Assembly: GCA_902765215.1 (NCBI GenBank) | Contig: CACWZA010000005.1 | Coordinates: 62,001-126,000 of the forward strand | Length of the DNA stretch: 64,000 nucleotides | DNA from: an uncultured bacterium | GTDB lineage: Bacteria; Cyanobacteriota; Vampirovibrionia; Gastranaerophilales; Gastranaerophilaceae | Direction: 5' to 3' | Part shown: positions 26,769 through 40,300 of the stretch, piece after piece | Layout of the letters: every line of letters starts with the position of its first letter | Position numbering within the stretch: position 1 is the first letter of the stretch | Notes under the pieces: model-generated | The model's database searches: none | Seen by the model: only the letters and a program-made list of their open reading frames with translations | Told to the model about the DNA's origin: nothing | Made by a program: the position numbers and the translations under genes

Positions 26769-27563
26769 TTGAGTACTAATTCTAATAGTGATGAGTCAAT
26801 TTATCTACAGATACAGGATTGGCTGATTGAATATGGCAAAACGGGTAATCACAAACAAAAGAAACGTTTGATGAACCTTATTGTTGTTGCAATGATGCCG
26901 GTTGTAAAAAAGATTGCTAACTCTATTGCGCGTCGTGCGGAAGACCCTATTGATGATTTGGTACAGGCAGGTTCAATCGGACTTGTTAAGGCAATTGAAC
27001 GCTACAAGGTCGACTTATGTCCTAAATTCAGAATTTATGCAGGTTATTTAATAGTAGGGGAAATGCAGCATTATATGAGAGATAAGGTTTCATTGATTAA
27101 AGTTCCTCGTGAAATTATTGAATTGGCTATGCGTATAAAGAATTTTGTAAAAGATTTGAGTGAAGAAGAAATTGATAACATGACAAGTCAAAAAGTTGCT
27201 GAGGCGCTTGATGTCCCTGTTCAGAAGGTTAATACTGCAATTGATGTTGATCGTCGTAAAAAGATTGCTTCCCTTGATGAAGTAATCAATATTGACGGAA
27301 ATAAGACATCTATTGGTGATTTGACACCTGCGTATGATTATCAGGAGTATTCCGAACAAAAAGACATGCAATTGGAAATTGACGAAATTATTAAAAATCT
27401 TCCTACCGAATATAAAGAAGTTGTCGAGTTGTTTTATTATGAAGATATGAAGCAGACGGAGATTGCCGAAAAACTGGATTTGAATCAGATGATGGTATCA
27501 AGGCGGTTAAAGAAAGCTTTTAACTATATGTACGGTATTATAAAGAAGAATAACGCGGATTAA
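26769..27563 (+). CDS. Group-3 sigma-70 family factor (SigF-like)
   Basis: 264 residues. Region 2 contains PIDDLVQAGSIGLVKAIERYK (core binding) and a -10 recognition helix. Region 3 follows, and region 4 ends with the helix-turn-helix MKQTEIAEKLDLNQMMVSRRLKKAF. Region 1 is missing, as in alternative sigma factors of the SigF/SigB/FliA type. The start is TTG (26769), with GGGAAGAAAG just upstream; no ATG is suitably placed. No anti-sigma factor is adjacent. The gene ends 2 nt before a prepilin peptidase gene, which suggests a link to pili, as reported for cyanobacterial SigF. Confidence 0.87.
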   Translation: MSTNSNSDESIYLQIQDWLIEYGKTGNHKQKKRLMNLIVVAMMPVVKKIANSIARRAEDPIDDLVQAGSIGLVKAIERYKVDLCPKFRIYAGYLIVGEMQHYMRDKVSLIKVPREIIELAMRIKNFVKDLSEEEIDNMTSQKVAEALDVPVQKVNTAIDVDRRKKIASLDEVINIDGNKTSIGDLTPAYDYQEYSEQKDMQLEIDEIIKNLPTEYKEVVELFYYEDMKQTEIAEKLDLNQMMVSRRLKKAFNYMYGIIKKNNAD

Positions 27564-27565
27564 TT

Positions 27566-28465
27566 ATGAGTGTCTTTTTATGGGTAATGATATGTTTAAT
27601 GGGGCTCTGTTGGGGCAGTTTTCTAAATGTCCTTATAGTGAGAACATTATCCGGTGAAAGTATTATCATGCCGCCTTCTAAGTGCCCAAAATGCGGACAT
27701 TCTCTTTACTGGTGGCATAATATACCGTTGGTGTCTTTTCTTATTTTGCAGGGCAAATGCTATTTTTGTAATAAGTCTATTGATATACTCTATCCGATTA
27801 TAGAATTTGTGGGGATGGCGATAGTATTATTCTCGTTTATAAAAAATGTTTCAATAGTTGATGCGTTGTCTGTTGTCATTATTCTTTCCATGTTTTTGGT
27901 TTTATCTTTCACTGATGTTAAAGAAAGAAAAGTATCGGTTATACAGTGCGCGTTTATAATTCTTGCGGGGTTAGTTTTTAACAGACATGACATAATCGGC
28001 TCTGTTATTGGGGGACTTGTTGGCGCCGGTATAGTTATGGCAATTTCTTATATTGGTTCAAAATTCTTTAATAAAGTAACTTTCGGAGTTGGTGATATAT
28101 ATTTACTCGGCGCTTTAGGTGCTGTTGTGGGTATTGACAGATTATTTTTGTTTATAATTTATGCTCTGTTTCTTGAGTTTTTGCTTGTTATACCGCAATA
28201 TGTAATTGGTTTGATAAGATCAAATCAGGGCGAAACTTTAAAATACTTAATAATTTTTGGGATAGCATGCCTTTTTCTTTACGTTTCGCGTAATATATCC
28301 TTCTTCTGCTCAAACTTAATACTGGCGTGCTTTTTGTGGATTGTTCTTTTTGCGGCGTATAAACTTATAAGAAACCTGTTTTCTAATTTAGAAAACCCTG
28401 AAATCCAGTCAGAATGTCCTTTGGCACCTGCTATTGCTATTAGTTGTTTAATCTTTTTATGTTAA
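27566..28465 (+). CDS. pilD: Type IV prepilin peptidase / N-methyltransferase
   Basis: 299 residues, polytopic inner-membrane aspartic protease that cleaves and methylates type IV prepilins. The N-terminal module has GSFLNVLIVR and two CxxC pairs (CPKC and CYFC), the zinc-like cytoplasmic loop. The catalytic aspartates are in FTDVKERKV (about 118) and GVGDIYLLG (about 175). The C-terminus is longer than usual, with two extra hydrophobic segments. It is joined to the sigma gene by 2 nt and probably co-expressed. No pilin gene is in this window. Confidence 0.93.
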   Translation: MSVFLWVMICLMGLCWGSFLNVLIVRTLSGESIIMPPSKCPKCGHSLYWWHNIPLVSFLILQGKCYFCNKSIDILYPIIEFVGMAIVLFSFIKNVSIVDALSVVIILSMFLVLSFTDVKERKVSVIQCAFIILAGLVFNRHDIIGSVIGGLVGAGIVMAISYIGSKFFNKVTFGVGDIYLLGALGAVVGIDRLFLFIIYALFLEFLLVIPQYVIGLIRSNQGETLKYLIIFGIACLFLYVSRNISFFCSNLILACFLWIVLFAAYKLIRNLFSNLENPEIQSECPLAPAIAISCLIFLC

Positions 28466-28539
28466 GTACAAACTTGCACGTCATGCGAAAAAACATTATA
28501 ATAAAATTGCTATTTATATTTCGGCTAGTGTAAAATCTT

Positions 28540-28569
28540 AACAGGAAGGATATCCGACCTGTTTTTTTT
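28540..28569 (+). terminator. Intrinsic terminator after the sigma-pilD operon
   Basis: AACAGG-AAGGATATCCGA-CCTGTT with a run of T, 75 nt after the pilD stop; the inner loop can itself pair (GGATATCC). Confidence 0.7.
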
Positions 28570-28650
28570 ATGCAAATTTTATTTCTTTAGAAAATGTGTT
28601 TTGCATGCCCGAAAAATGTTAATAATTTTACCATAAACCCTTAATATAAC

Positions 28651-28678
28651 TTGATTATGCCCGTGTTTATTATATAAT
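28651..28678 (+). promoter_or_regulatory. Predicted sigma-70 promoter of gyrB
   Basis: TTGATT (28651-28656), 16-nt spacer, TATAAT (28673-28678), 43 nt before the gyrB ATG. Confidence 0.65.
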
Positions 28679-28703
28679 ATTCTTATAAGAATAGTAATTT
28701 TAG

Positions 28704-31163
<2,460 letters not shown>

Positions 31164-31178
31164 TATTGTTTTTAATAT

Positions 31179-31213
31179 AAAAAAGAGGATATCGTTGATA
31201 TCCTCTTTTTTTT
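31179..31213 (+). terminator. Intrinsic terminator of gyrB
   Basis: AAAAAGAGGATATC-GTT-GATATCCTCTTTTTTTT, perfect stem with T run. Confidence 0.92.
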
Positions 31214-31218
31214 GTATT

Positions 31219-31237
31219 AAATTTTGTAACAAAATTT
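31219..31237 (+). promoter_or_regulatory. Palindromic TGTAACAAAA site upstream of the 3192-aa gene
   Basis: A 19-bp perfect palindrome around the motif TGTAACAAAA, 105 nt before ATG 31343. The same motif precedes three other lineage-specific genes in the window. A second inverted repeat, GGTGTA-TTAC-TACACC, lies at 31283-31298, between this site and the start codon. Confidence 0.5.
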
Positions 31238-31342
31238 TTTTCATGTCTAAAGTTGTGTAGAATATATGCCGTTATCTTTAATGGTGTATTACTACACCTA
31301 TGTGAAGAATGTGTAATATGAATAAGATAAAGGAAGTGTAAC

Positions 31343-34300
31343 ATGGCAGACAAGTTCAAAATTTCTGGGTCGAATACCGGTGATTATTACCAAATAAATA
31401 ACGGTAAAAGAGAATATTTTGATAAAAATGGAAATCCATTGGACCAAAGTGTTTTTCTTGATAGGAATAATGCGCAGATAGACAAAAAAGGTGCAATGCG
31501 TAAGAAAGAAAATCTTTCTCAGAACGGACTTGTAAAACATTATGTAAAAGGTTCAAAAACCGGTAGATATTATACAGTTGATGATAACGGAAATAAAGCT
31601 TATTATGCTGCTGACGGAACTTCTTTAAATGAAACTTACTTTTTAAAAGCTGAAGGAGTTACTAAAAATTCTGCAGGTGAAATTGTAAAAGTAAACAAAA
31701 AGAATGGCACTGCTAAAAATCAGCCAAAACAACAGCAAGAAAAAGAAGTCGGATTTTTAGAAGGACTTTGGGAAAGCACGAAGGGTGCTATAAATGGTGC
31801 ATATAATATTGCAAAGAGTGCTGTTACCGATGATGAAGGTAATTTTGACCTGAAAGCAGGGGCTAAAAAAGTCTGGAAAGCAACAAAGAATGTATTCAGA
31901 GATGAAACAGGAAAGGTATCTTTAAAAGGTGCTTGGCAGGCATTAAAGAGTGCCGGAAAAGGTATTTGGGATTCCGGTGCAAAAATGGTAAAGGGAATGT
32001 TCTGTAATCCTGATGGAAGTTGGGATGCATGGAGCATTGCTAAAGGTGTTGGTACTTTGGCAGCATTCGGTGTTGCTATTTGGTTTGCAGCACCTGTTGT
32101 TGCTGCTGCATTAGGTGTTTCTGCTGCTACTGCCGGAGTTATTGTCGGTACGGCTGCAGCTGCCCCATTAATTATTGAAGGTGCTAATAACTTCTTTAGC
32201 GGTGCAAATAAGGTTATGGATACTGCAGAAGAAGAAGATCTCGTAAAAGCGGGTCAGATGGCAAAAGATGCAGTAAGAGAACAATCAGAAGGTGCAACTG
32301 ATGTCGTTATGGGCGAATTAATGCGTCGTGGTATGGCAAAGGGTGCATCTCATCATGTTAAATCTTATGAAGCTAACCTTGCAAAAACAAGTGCAAAAGT
32401 ATCTTCACAGGGTTTAAAAACAACTTATAAGATAAATGCTCGTTCTCAGGCACTTATAAAAACTTATGTTGATGGTGCTAAATCTGCAGCACAAGTAGTA
32501 AGACATCCTGTTAAAACAGGAAAAGCGATTGGTAAAGGTACGGTAGATTATATTGACAGAACTGTTACAAGAAAGACAAGAAAAGGTTTTTCTGAAAGAA
32601 TAAAAGATTCTTCTCCTGATGAAATGCAGGGATTATTTGAAGAAATTGCGCAAGACGAAGTGATGAAACCGAGTTCAAAAGCGCGTGCATTAAAAGAATT
32701 AGCAGAACGCGCAGAAGAAGAAGGTATGGAAGATTTTGCGAATACTGTCAGAGATCAAATCCAGACTAAAAAATATACACAAATAAATTCTGAAATAGAT
32801 AACCTTGCTACAAGACGCAAATTATTTACAAGAAGAAAAGTGGCAAGAACAGAGGTTCCTGAGGGTAAAGTAGAAAAAATTGAAACAAAAATAGATGCAG
32901 CAGTTGAAAAAGGTCAGATTACCGAAAATCAGGCTGATGCGCTCAGAACTAAATTAGCTGAACAACAAGACGGTATTCGTTCTTATTCAAGAGTTAACGA
33001 ACAACTTTCTGATAAGAAACATACTGTTCAATTAGATGAAGATTTTGATTTGAATATCGAAAATATCAAAAATCCGAAACAAAGAGACAGCTTAATGAAA
33101 AAAGTTGAGGGTTCAAAACTTAGCGTTGAAGAAAAGATGACTGTTCTTCAAAAAATTCTCGATAATTGTGAAAGTGAAGCTGATGTATTAGATTTTAATT
33201 TCCGTGTCCGTTCACGCAAGATGGGGTTGAAATCAAAAGATCAAAGAGCATTACAGCGCTTGGCATACCAAAAATTGCAAACAATAAATCCAAAAAGATA
33301 TAGCGAGATTGACGGACTTGCTCAAATGGTTCGTGATGATGCAAAAGATTTTCAGTCAAAAGCAGATAATTTGGTTGATGCATTGGAAAACAGAGCCGGT
33401 AAAAGACATTGGTGGAATAGAAAACGCGATGTTTCTGATGCGGAAAAAGCTAATGCAAAATACGCACAGGAATACGCAGAACAACATCTTGCTGATGTGA
33501 CAAAAGCGGCACAGGCTGAAAGAACTGCCGAATTCCGTGCGCAGATGGAAAAAGGTAAAGGACTTAAAAAACTTGGTGAGAAAATAAATAAAGCATGTGA
33601 TAATAAAGAAATTACAGAAGCACAACGCGATGCACTTTTAGATGAGTTGCCTAAGGCAAAAGAAAATCTTCAAAGTAAGAAGAATTATGATAAGTTAGCA
33701 AAAAAAGCTGCTAAAACAAAAGATATCCAAGCTACATTTGATGAAATAGAAAATGCGCATGCTAATGGTGATATTACTGCTGAGCAGCGTGTGGAACTGC
33801 TTGATAAATTATCTGAGCGTAAAAATCAGTTGCTTGAAAAATCTCAAAAAGCTAAATTTAATGAATTGAAGAAGAAAGTTAAAAATACTGATGATGTGGA
33901 TGTTACCCGTCAAGAGTTAAGTGATGCTTACATGAATGATGAAATCTCTGATGGTCAGTATGCAGAGTTGAAAAATAAACTTAGTCAGCGAGAAGAAAAA
34001 ATCAATAAAGGCAGAAATGAGGAAGCACCTGAAATAGTTGATGACGAAATCATAGAAGAAGAATTACCTGTGGCTGATATGGAAGTTGAACCGACTGCCC
34101 CTCAAATAGAGAGAGCAGAACAACTCGGGAATATGGCAGACAGAGGTATTACTACTTCTGAAGAATTGTGGAATGAATATCTATCAGACAAAATAACTCA
34201 TAAACAATATATTGATTTGATGGGCAGATTAGACAAAGCAGAAAGAACAATACCCGGAAAAGACCCGATTACAACTGATGAAGCGATAGATAATTTCTTG

Positions 34301-37300
34301 AAAGAAACTGAAAAGACCGAGTCTGAACTCAGAAAAGATACTTATTTTGATGAAAACAATGAGTTATATTCAAGAAGACCTGAATCAGAAGAAGTAATAG
34401 GTGCTGAGGAAATAAAAGCACCAAAAGCAGACGAAGTTGCCCCGAAAGCTGAAGAAGTTGTAGCGAAAGCTGAAGACGAAGTTGTAGCGAAAGTTGAAGA
34501 CGATGTTGTAGCGAAAGCTGAAGATGAAGTTGTAGCGAAAGCTGAAGATGAAGTTGTAGCGAAAGGAGAAGTCGTAGATGAAACTTCAACAGAGGCTGTG
34601 ACAGAAGCACCTGTCGAAACTTCAACCGTTGTTGAGGAACCTGTACCTGAGGTTAAAATTCCTGAACTAACAGAGAAATTAGGTGATGCGCAAACAAAAA
34701 CATTTGAACCAACACTTGATGCTGAGGGAAATTTTGAAACAATCGAGTTTAACGGTAAAAAATTCACGCACAGTGTCGAGCAACACAATAAATATATTGC
34801 AGAAGATGGAACAGAAATGTATCATTCGTCTACATTTAACGACAATTATAGAGCATATACGATAAATAAACCTGGGGAACCAACCAGAATAATTCATGTA
34901 ACTCCTGATAATAATATTTATTGCGAAGTCACTGCAATCAAAGGTCAACATGGAACGATTTATAATAAGAGTGTTTCCTACAATAAAGGTAAAATTAGTG
35001 AAATAAAAGAAACAAATACAACATATAATGAACTTGGTAAGCCTAGCCGTGTTGAGACGATTGAAAAAGATCCGTATGGCGAGAATGGTGCTGCGCGCAT
35101 AGGTACAGAAACCCAAACTTTTGAATACAATGATGCAGGAAAAACAACAAAACGAACAACTCAGACAAAATCGAAATACGGTAATGAATCAACAAATGTT
35201 GAAGATTATCAATATGACCTACAAAATAGACAAACCGGATATCAAGAAACTGTTGATGGAGTTGTGAGAAAACAAATTTCCAATGATTTCACTGATACAA
35301 ACAACCCTAAATTGATAACTCATAAAGTCGAAACAAGATATGATATAAATGGTAAAAATCCGACAGTATCAGAATCAAATATGACTTATGATGCAAAATC
35401 ACGCAGAGCAAGTTATGAATATAAGGTTGATGGTGAAACAAGAGTAAAAGCTAAATATTCTGGTTTTAATGACGAAGGCGGTTATGCTTGGGATGGTGAA
35501 ACAGGCGAAGTATTTTCCAGCCCAAGAATAGTAGAGGTTGAATTACCTCAGGGACATCAGCCATTTGATATACCTAAAGGTACAAATATCAAATATACAC
35601 TTGGTGAAAACGGTAAATATACTAAAGTTGAAATCAACGGTAAATCATATCCTATAGAAGAAGATGGCTCGTTTATATACAAAGATGCTCAATTCTCACA
35701 TGGAAGTTATCCGTTAGAAACTGTAGATAGTCATATTTACATGGATATTTCTTGGGTTAAAAAAGGTACAAAACCAACAATCTTAAAAGAGATTGACGGG
35801 ATAGATGTTGCCCAAAAACCAAAAATTGATACATACAGACAAATTTTTGAAAAATGTAACGATGAAACCTCTCTTGATGCTTTGTCTGCAAAAATAAGAG
35901 AGCATAACGATAAATCAGGTTTGTTTGATACGAACGGTAAGCGTAATGCACTTTTGAAAGAAATCGAAGCTAAGAAACAACAACTCAATACGGTTGAGGT
36001 TAAATTTGAAGGTGAAGCACCTGAACTGTTGTCGCAAGACCCTGTGGCAGAAGGGCTTGCAAGAATTGACAGATTGTCTTCAAAAGAAGATGTTCAAGCT
36101 CTTATGGATAAATGTAAGACTCCGGATGAACTTGTAGCGCTTGATAATAAATTATTTGCTCTCCAAGAAAAGACAGGAAAAAGATTGTCTGATGCTGATA
36201 TAAATGCTTTAAGGTTTGAATGCGACATTAGACAACAAGAGTCTTTTGGTGGATTTAAACGAGTATTCGATGATAACGGTAATGTTGTCAAAATTGAAGC
36301 CAACGGCAAAATGTTTGAACTCAAAGACGGCAAATATGTTGCAGAAGACAATTCAACATTTAAACTCGGTCGCATATCAGAAATAACTGATAGTCAAGGA
36401 AGAGAGATTAATACTTATTATACTACAGGAACGAGTGTTAAATACAGTTACTCAGGTAATAATGTAATTAGAATAGAAGCCAACGCCTTTGAAAAGACAT
36501 ATACATATACAAATGATGTAAAAACCGGAGGAACAATAAAATTTACAGATAAAGCCGATGGTTTTAAAAAAGGAGATTTTGTTGAATTTACTTTAAAAGA
36601 AGACGGAACATTCAAAACAGTAAAAATCAACGGTCAAGATATCCCTGTTAGAGAAGATGGAACATTTATTCTTGATACGGAAAACAGTTATTTTAAAACT
36701 CGGAAATATACATTCGACGATGGTGGAATCTATAGTATAAAAGGTGAAGAAACTACAGAAACCACAACTGTAAAACGCCCTGAACAAAGGGTTAATAATG
36801 GGGTAAATGAGAAACCTGTAGAACCTACTGCCAAAGGTACTTCTCAAATTGAAAATGGAAAATTGAAAGTGGAAAATGATGTTCAGGAAGTAGGTCAGGC
36901 AGTGCCTGACGCTACAGGGGCAAAATCTGAAACAACTTGGGATACATCAAGTCCTGAGGCGCTTGACAGACAACTTGCTGTTCGTTTAAGAAAAATGGAA
37001 AAACAAAAATATGATATGGATGCTTATGAAGCACTCAGAAAAGAAATCATGGAGTTAGATATTGAGGATAATGTAAAATTAGACTTGGTTGACCGACTCG
37101 ACTTGCAAGAAAAATCGCACAGAATCAATCCAGATCCGCAAGCAGAAGTGGTGAAACCTGCACAACCTGCGACTAAGCCTGCAAGACAATATAATATGGA
37201 AGATACTATAGTTTGTGAGTATCGTGTTGGTGAACAAGATATATTTAATACGTCAAAATGTGATCATTATGACTATAGAAATTATAAAGAAGACACTGAA

Positions 37301-40300
37301 TACACATTTAAAGGCGAAAAAAGAACTATAATTGTTGAAAATGCCATTGGCAGCAAACGGTCAAAAGTAACAGACGGATATAGAAATGGTGATGTTATAG
37401 CCGTTGATGTCAAAGGTGAAGTTTCAGCCGCAAAACGTAAAGCTATTCATAAAGCTATGCAAGATGCTGTGACTGATGCTGATATGAAAGCTTTACCTAA
37501 AAAAGTTCAAGATATTATGAACGATAATTCTACTACAACCAAACAAATTAAAGTTGGCGACGAGGTAGTTGATTATGTTGTTGATAGTGACGGATGTTTG
37601 GTCAGTGTTGGTAAAGCAAATCTTCAAGGCAGAAACGATAATTTTACCTTTACTATGTATGGAGATGAATATGTATTTTCAGACGGAACAATTAGATTCT
37701 CTAAAAAAGGTACTCCAAAGACTGAACCTCAACCTGGTGCAGAAGTAGGTCAGGCAGTGTCTGACGCTACAGGGGCAAAACCTGCACAACCAGTGGAAAG
37801 TGTGAAACCTGCACAACCTGCAAGACAATATACTACTAATGATATAAGAATTGGTAAAACCTCTGCAAAATGGGGCGGAAATAGTACTGTTGTCAATCCT
37901 GATCAAGGAATGTTACTTGATATAAGACCAGATGGTCATGGTGGTTTTGATTCCAGCGCAAATGTTACAAATTGGTCACAATACGGCGATTATGTTACCT
38001 TTATGGAAAAAGGTGAAGTAAGAACTGCAATTATACAAGATTTAGGTGAAACCCCATTAGGCAAGACCATGAGCGGTGTTCGTGGTGGCGACAATATAAC
38101 AGTTGCAGTCAAAGATAAAATATCTATTGCTAAATGTAAGCGTATTCATCAAGCAATAAAAGATATTAAAACCGAGGCTGAACTCGAAACATTACCTCAA
38201 AAAGTTAATGAAATATTGAATGATAACTCTACAACCACAAAACAAATTAAAGTCGGTGATACAACATACGATTATGTTGTTGATAGTGACGGGTGTTTAG
38301 TTAAAATTGGGAACGACGAAGTTCCATTTAAAAAAGACAATATTCCTTCCTTTAAGATAGAAGGTGATGAATATACCGAATATTCATATGAAAATGGTGA
38401 AATAAAAATTATTAAAAAAGGCGCTCCGAAAACAGAACCAACAGCACAACAACATGCAGAACAATCTGCAACCGGTGGCACTAAGAAACCTGCTGAAATG
38501 AGTGGCAGTGAGCTAGATGCGGCTTATGAACATTTTGAAACTCAAATTGATGGTAGTGAATATTATTTTAAAGACTGGAAGGATTCAAATGGTATTGTTG
38601 AAACTCGTATCATCCGTAACGGAAAAGTCGTTGAACCAAACGCTGAAGGTATCTACGAAATCAACGGTAAAAAATATACTCTGAAAGACGGTGAGCTGAA
38701 AGATGTTACTGAACAACCGTCACCGGAATTCAAGGCTGATGATGTTGCTCCAAATGAAGGTGAACATATCGGCGGCGAAGTTGAAGATCCTGCACTTATA
38801 CAGGCTAATTTCACAAAAGATGTACAGGCTATTGCTAATGAAACAAATGTAACAAGATTAAAGAATCTTAAATCAGAAATAGATACCTCGGACGGGTTCA
38901 AAGACTATTCTTCTGAACAAAAACAAGCACTCAAACAAGCAGTGGCAGACAGAATTGATGAAATACAGGAAAGAAACTATCAATCCTTAGAGGAAAGAAT
39001 TGCTAATGCAGAGACAGAAGAACAGGTTGATGCAATATATGAAGACCAAGTTGAATTATGGAAAAATGATGAAATAAACAGCAACCAATCAATCGAATTA
39101 ACCAAAAAACGACAAGCAAAAATAGATGAAATCAATAATAAATCAACAGCAGAACCAGTAGAAATACCTGAACTTGACGAATTGTTTAGTGTAAGAACTG
39201 AAGATATGTATGTTCATAATATCGGATTGAAGGAAGGTAAATTGGTTCAATTTGATGGTGAACTACTTTCAAAACCTGTGGCTGACGGTGAAACATTTAC
39301 TTTCAAGGGTAAAGAATACAAGTTTGAGAACCGTGGAATTAAAGAGGTAAAAGCAGAAGAAGCTGTTTCTTCCGAAACTCCTGTACCTACCCGTGACGAT
39401 TTGGCAGCAGAAGAAAGTATAAATATAACCTCAGATTTTGATAAGATTGCAGACGAAACTGCCTATAAGACAATGGAAAACCGTATTAAGAACTCAACTG
39501 TTCTTAATGACACTGAAAAAGCAGATTTGTTGGCTCTTTTAGAGCGTGAAAAAGGCGGTTTTAAACCTGCTGAAAGAGTATCTGTAGCTGACGATATTGC
39601 AAAATCTGATGTTGATGGAGCAGTAAGAGAACAAACATTAGGTGATAAAGCAAAATCTTTATTAGGTGCTACAATTATTAAACCTTTTAAAGTTGCAGGG
39701 TTTGTAGCTGCTGCAAATGAGATGGGAAATTTAATACCTGATAACAATGGTGTTGATGAACAATTGCCGATAGCAGATGATGTAGTATCAGAAGAGATTA
39801 CAGATACCGATGATGAAACAGTAATTTCTGACGAACTTATTGAACGAGGCGATGAAACTGAAGAAGTTGATAACGATTCATCTGCTAATGAAAAATCTGA
39901 AGATGATTACAAGCAGGAAATCGAAGGAGCTCAAACTCAGGATGAGCTGGATAATATAGAAAAAGCGATTGAAAATAGTAATTTGTCAGATTCGGTAAAA
40001 GATCAAATTAGAGCATTGATTGAGGCAAGACGTAAGGCGCTTGAAGCAGAAAACAATGCTGCTGACAACGCTACAACTGTTGCAGTTGGTGACGAAACAG
40101 TTACTGTTTCAAAAGCCGGTGATAAGACAGTTGTTAAAGATAGTAATGGTAATGAAATAAAACAAAATAATGATGGTACATATACAATTGGCGGTAAAAA
40201 ATACAATTATCGTGACGGTAAATTCACTCCTGTTCAAGATAATAGTTCTTCAGGCAGCGGTAATAGCGGAGTAACACAAGACAAAGTAAAAAAACAAGTA

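Noticed and set aside
34454-34567. 24-bp repeat as a CRISPR or regulatory array
   Set aside because: It is in frame, codes for an 8-residue unit, and has no spacers.
34329-34788. Minus-strand frames opposite the 24-bp repeat
   Set aside because: Low-complexity Leu/Gln- or Ser/Thr-rich shadows of the sense repeat.
34700-35470. RHS polymorphic toxin
   Set aside because: The YD-like repeats are few and degenerate, the RHS core and C-terminal toxin are missing, and no immunity gene follows.
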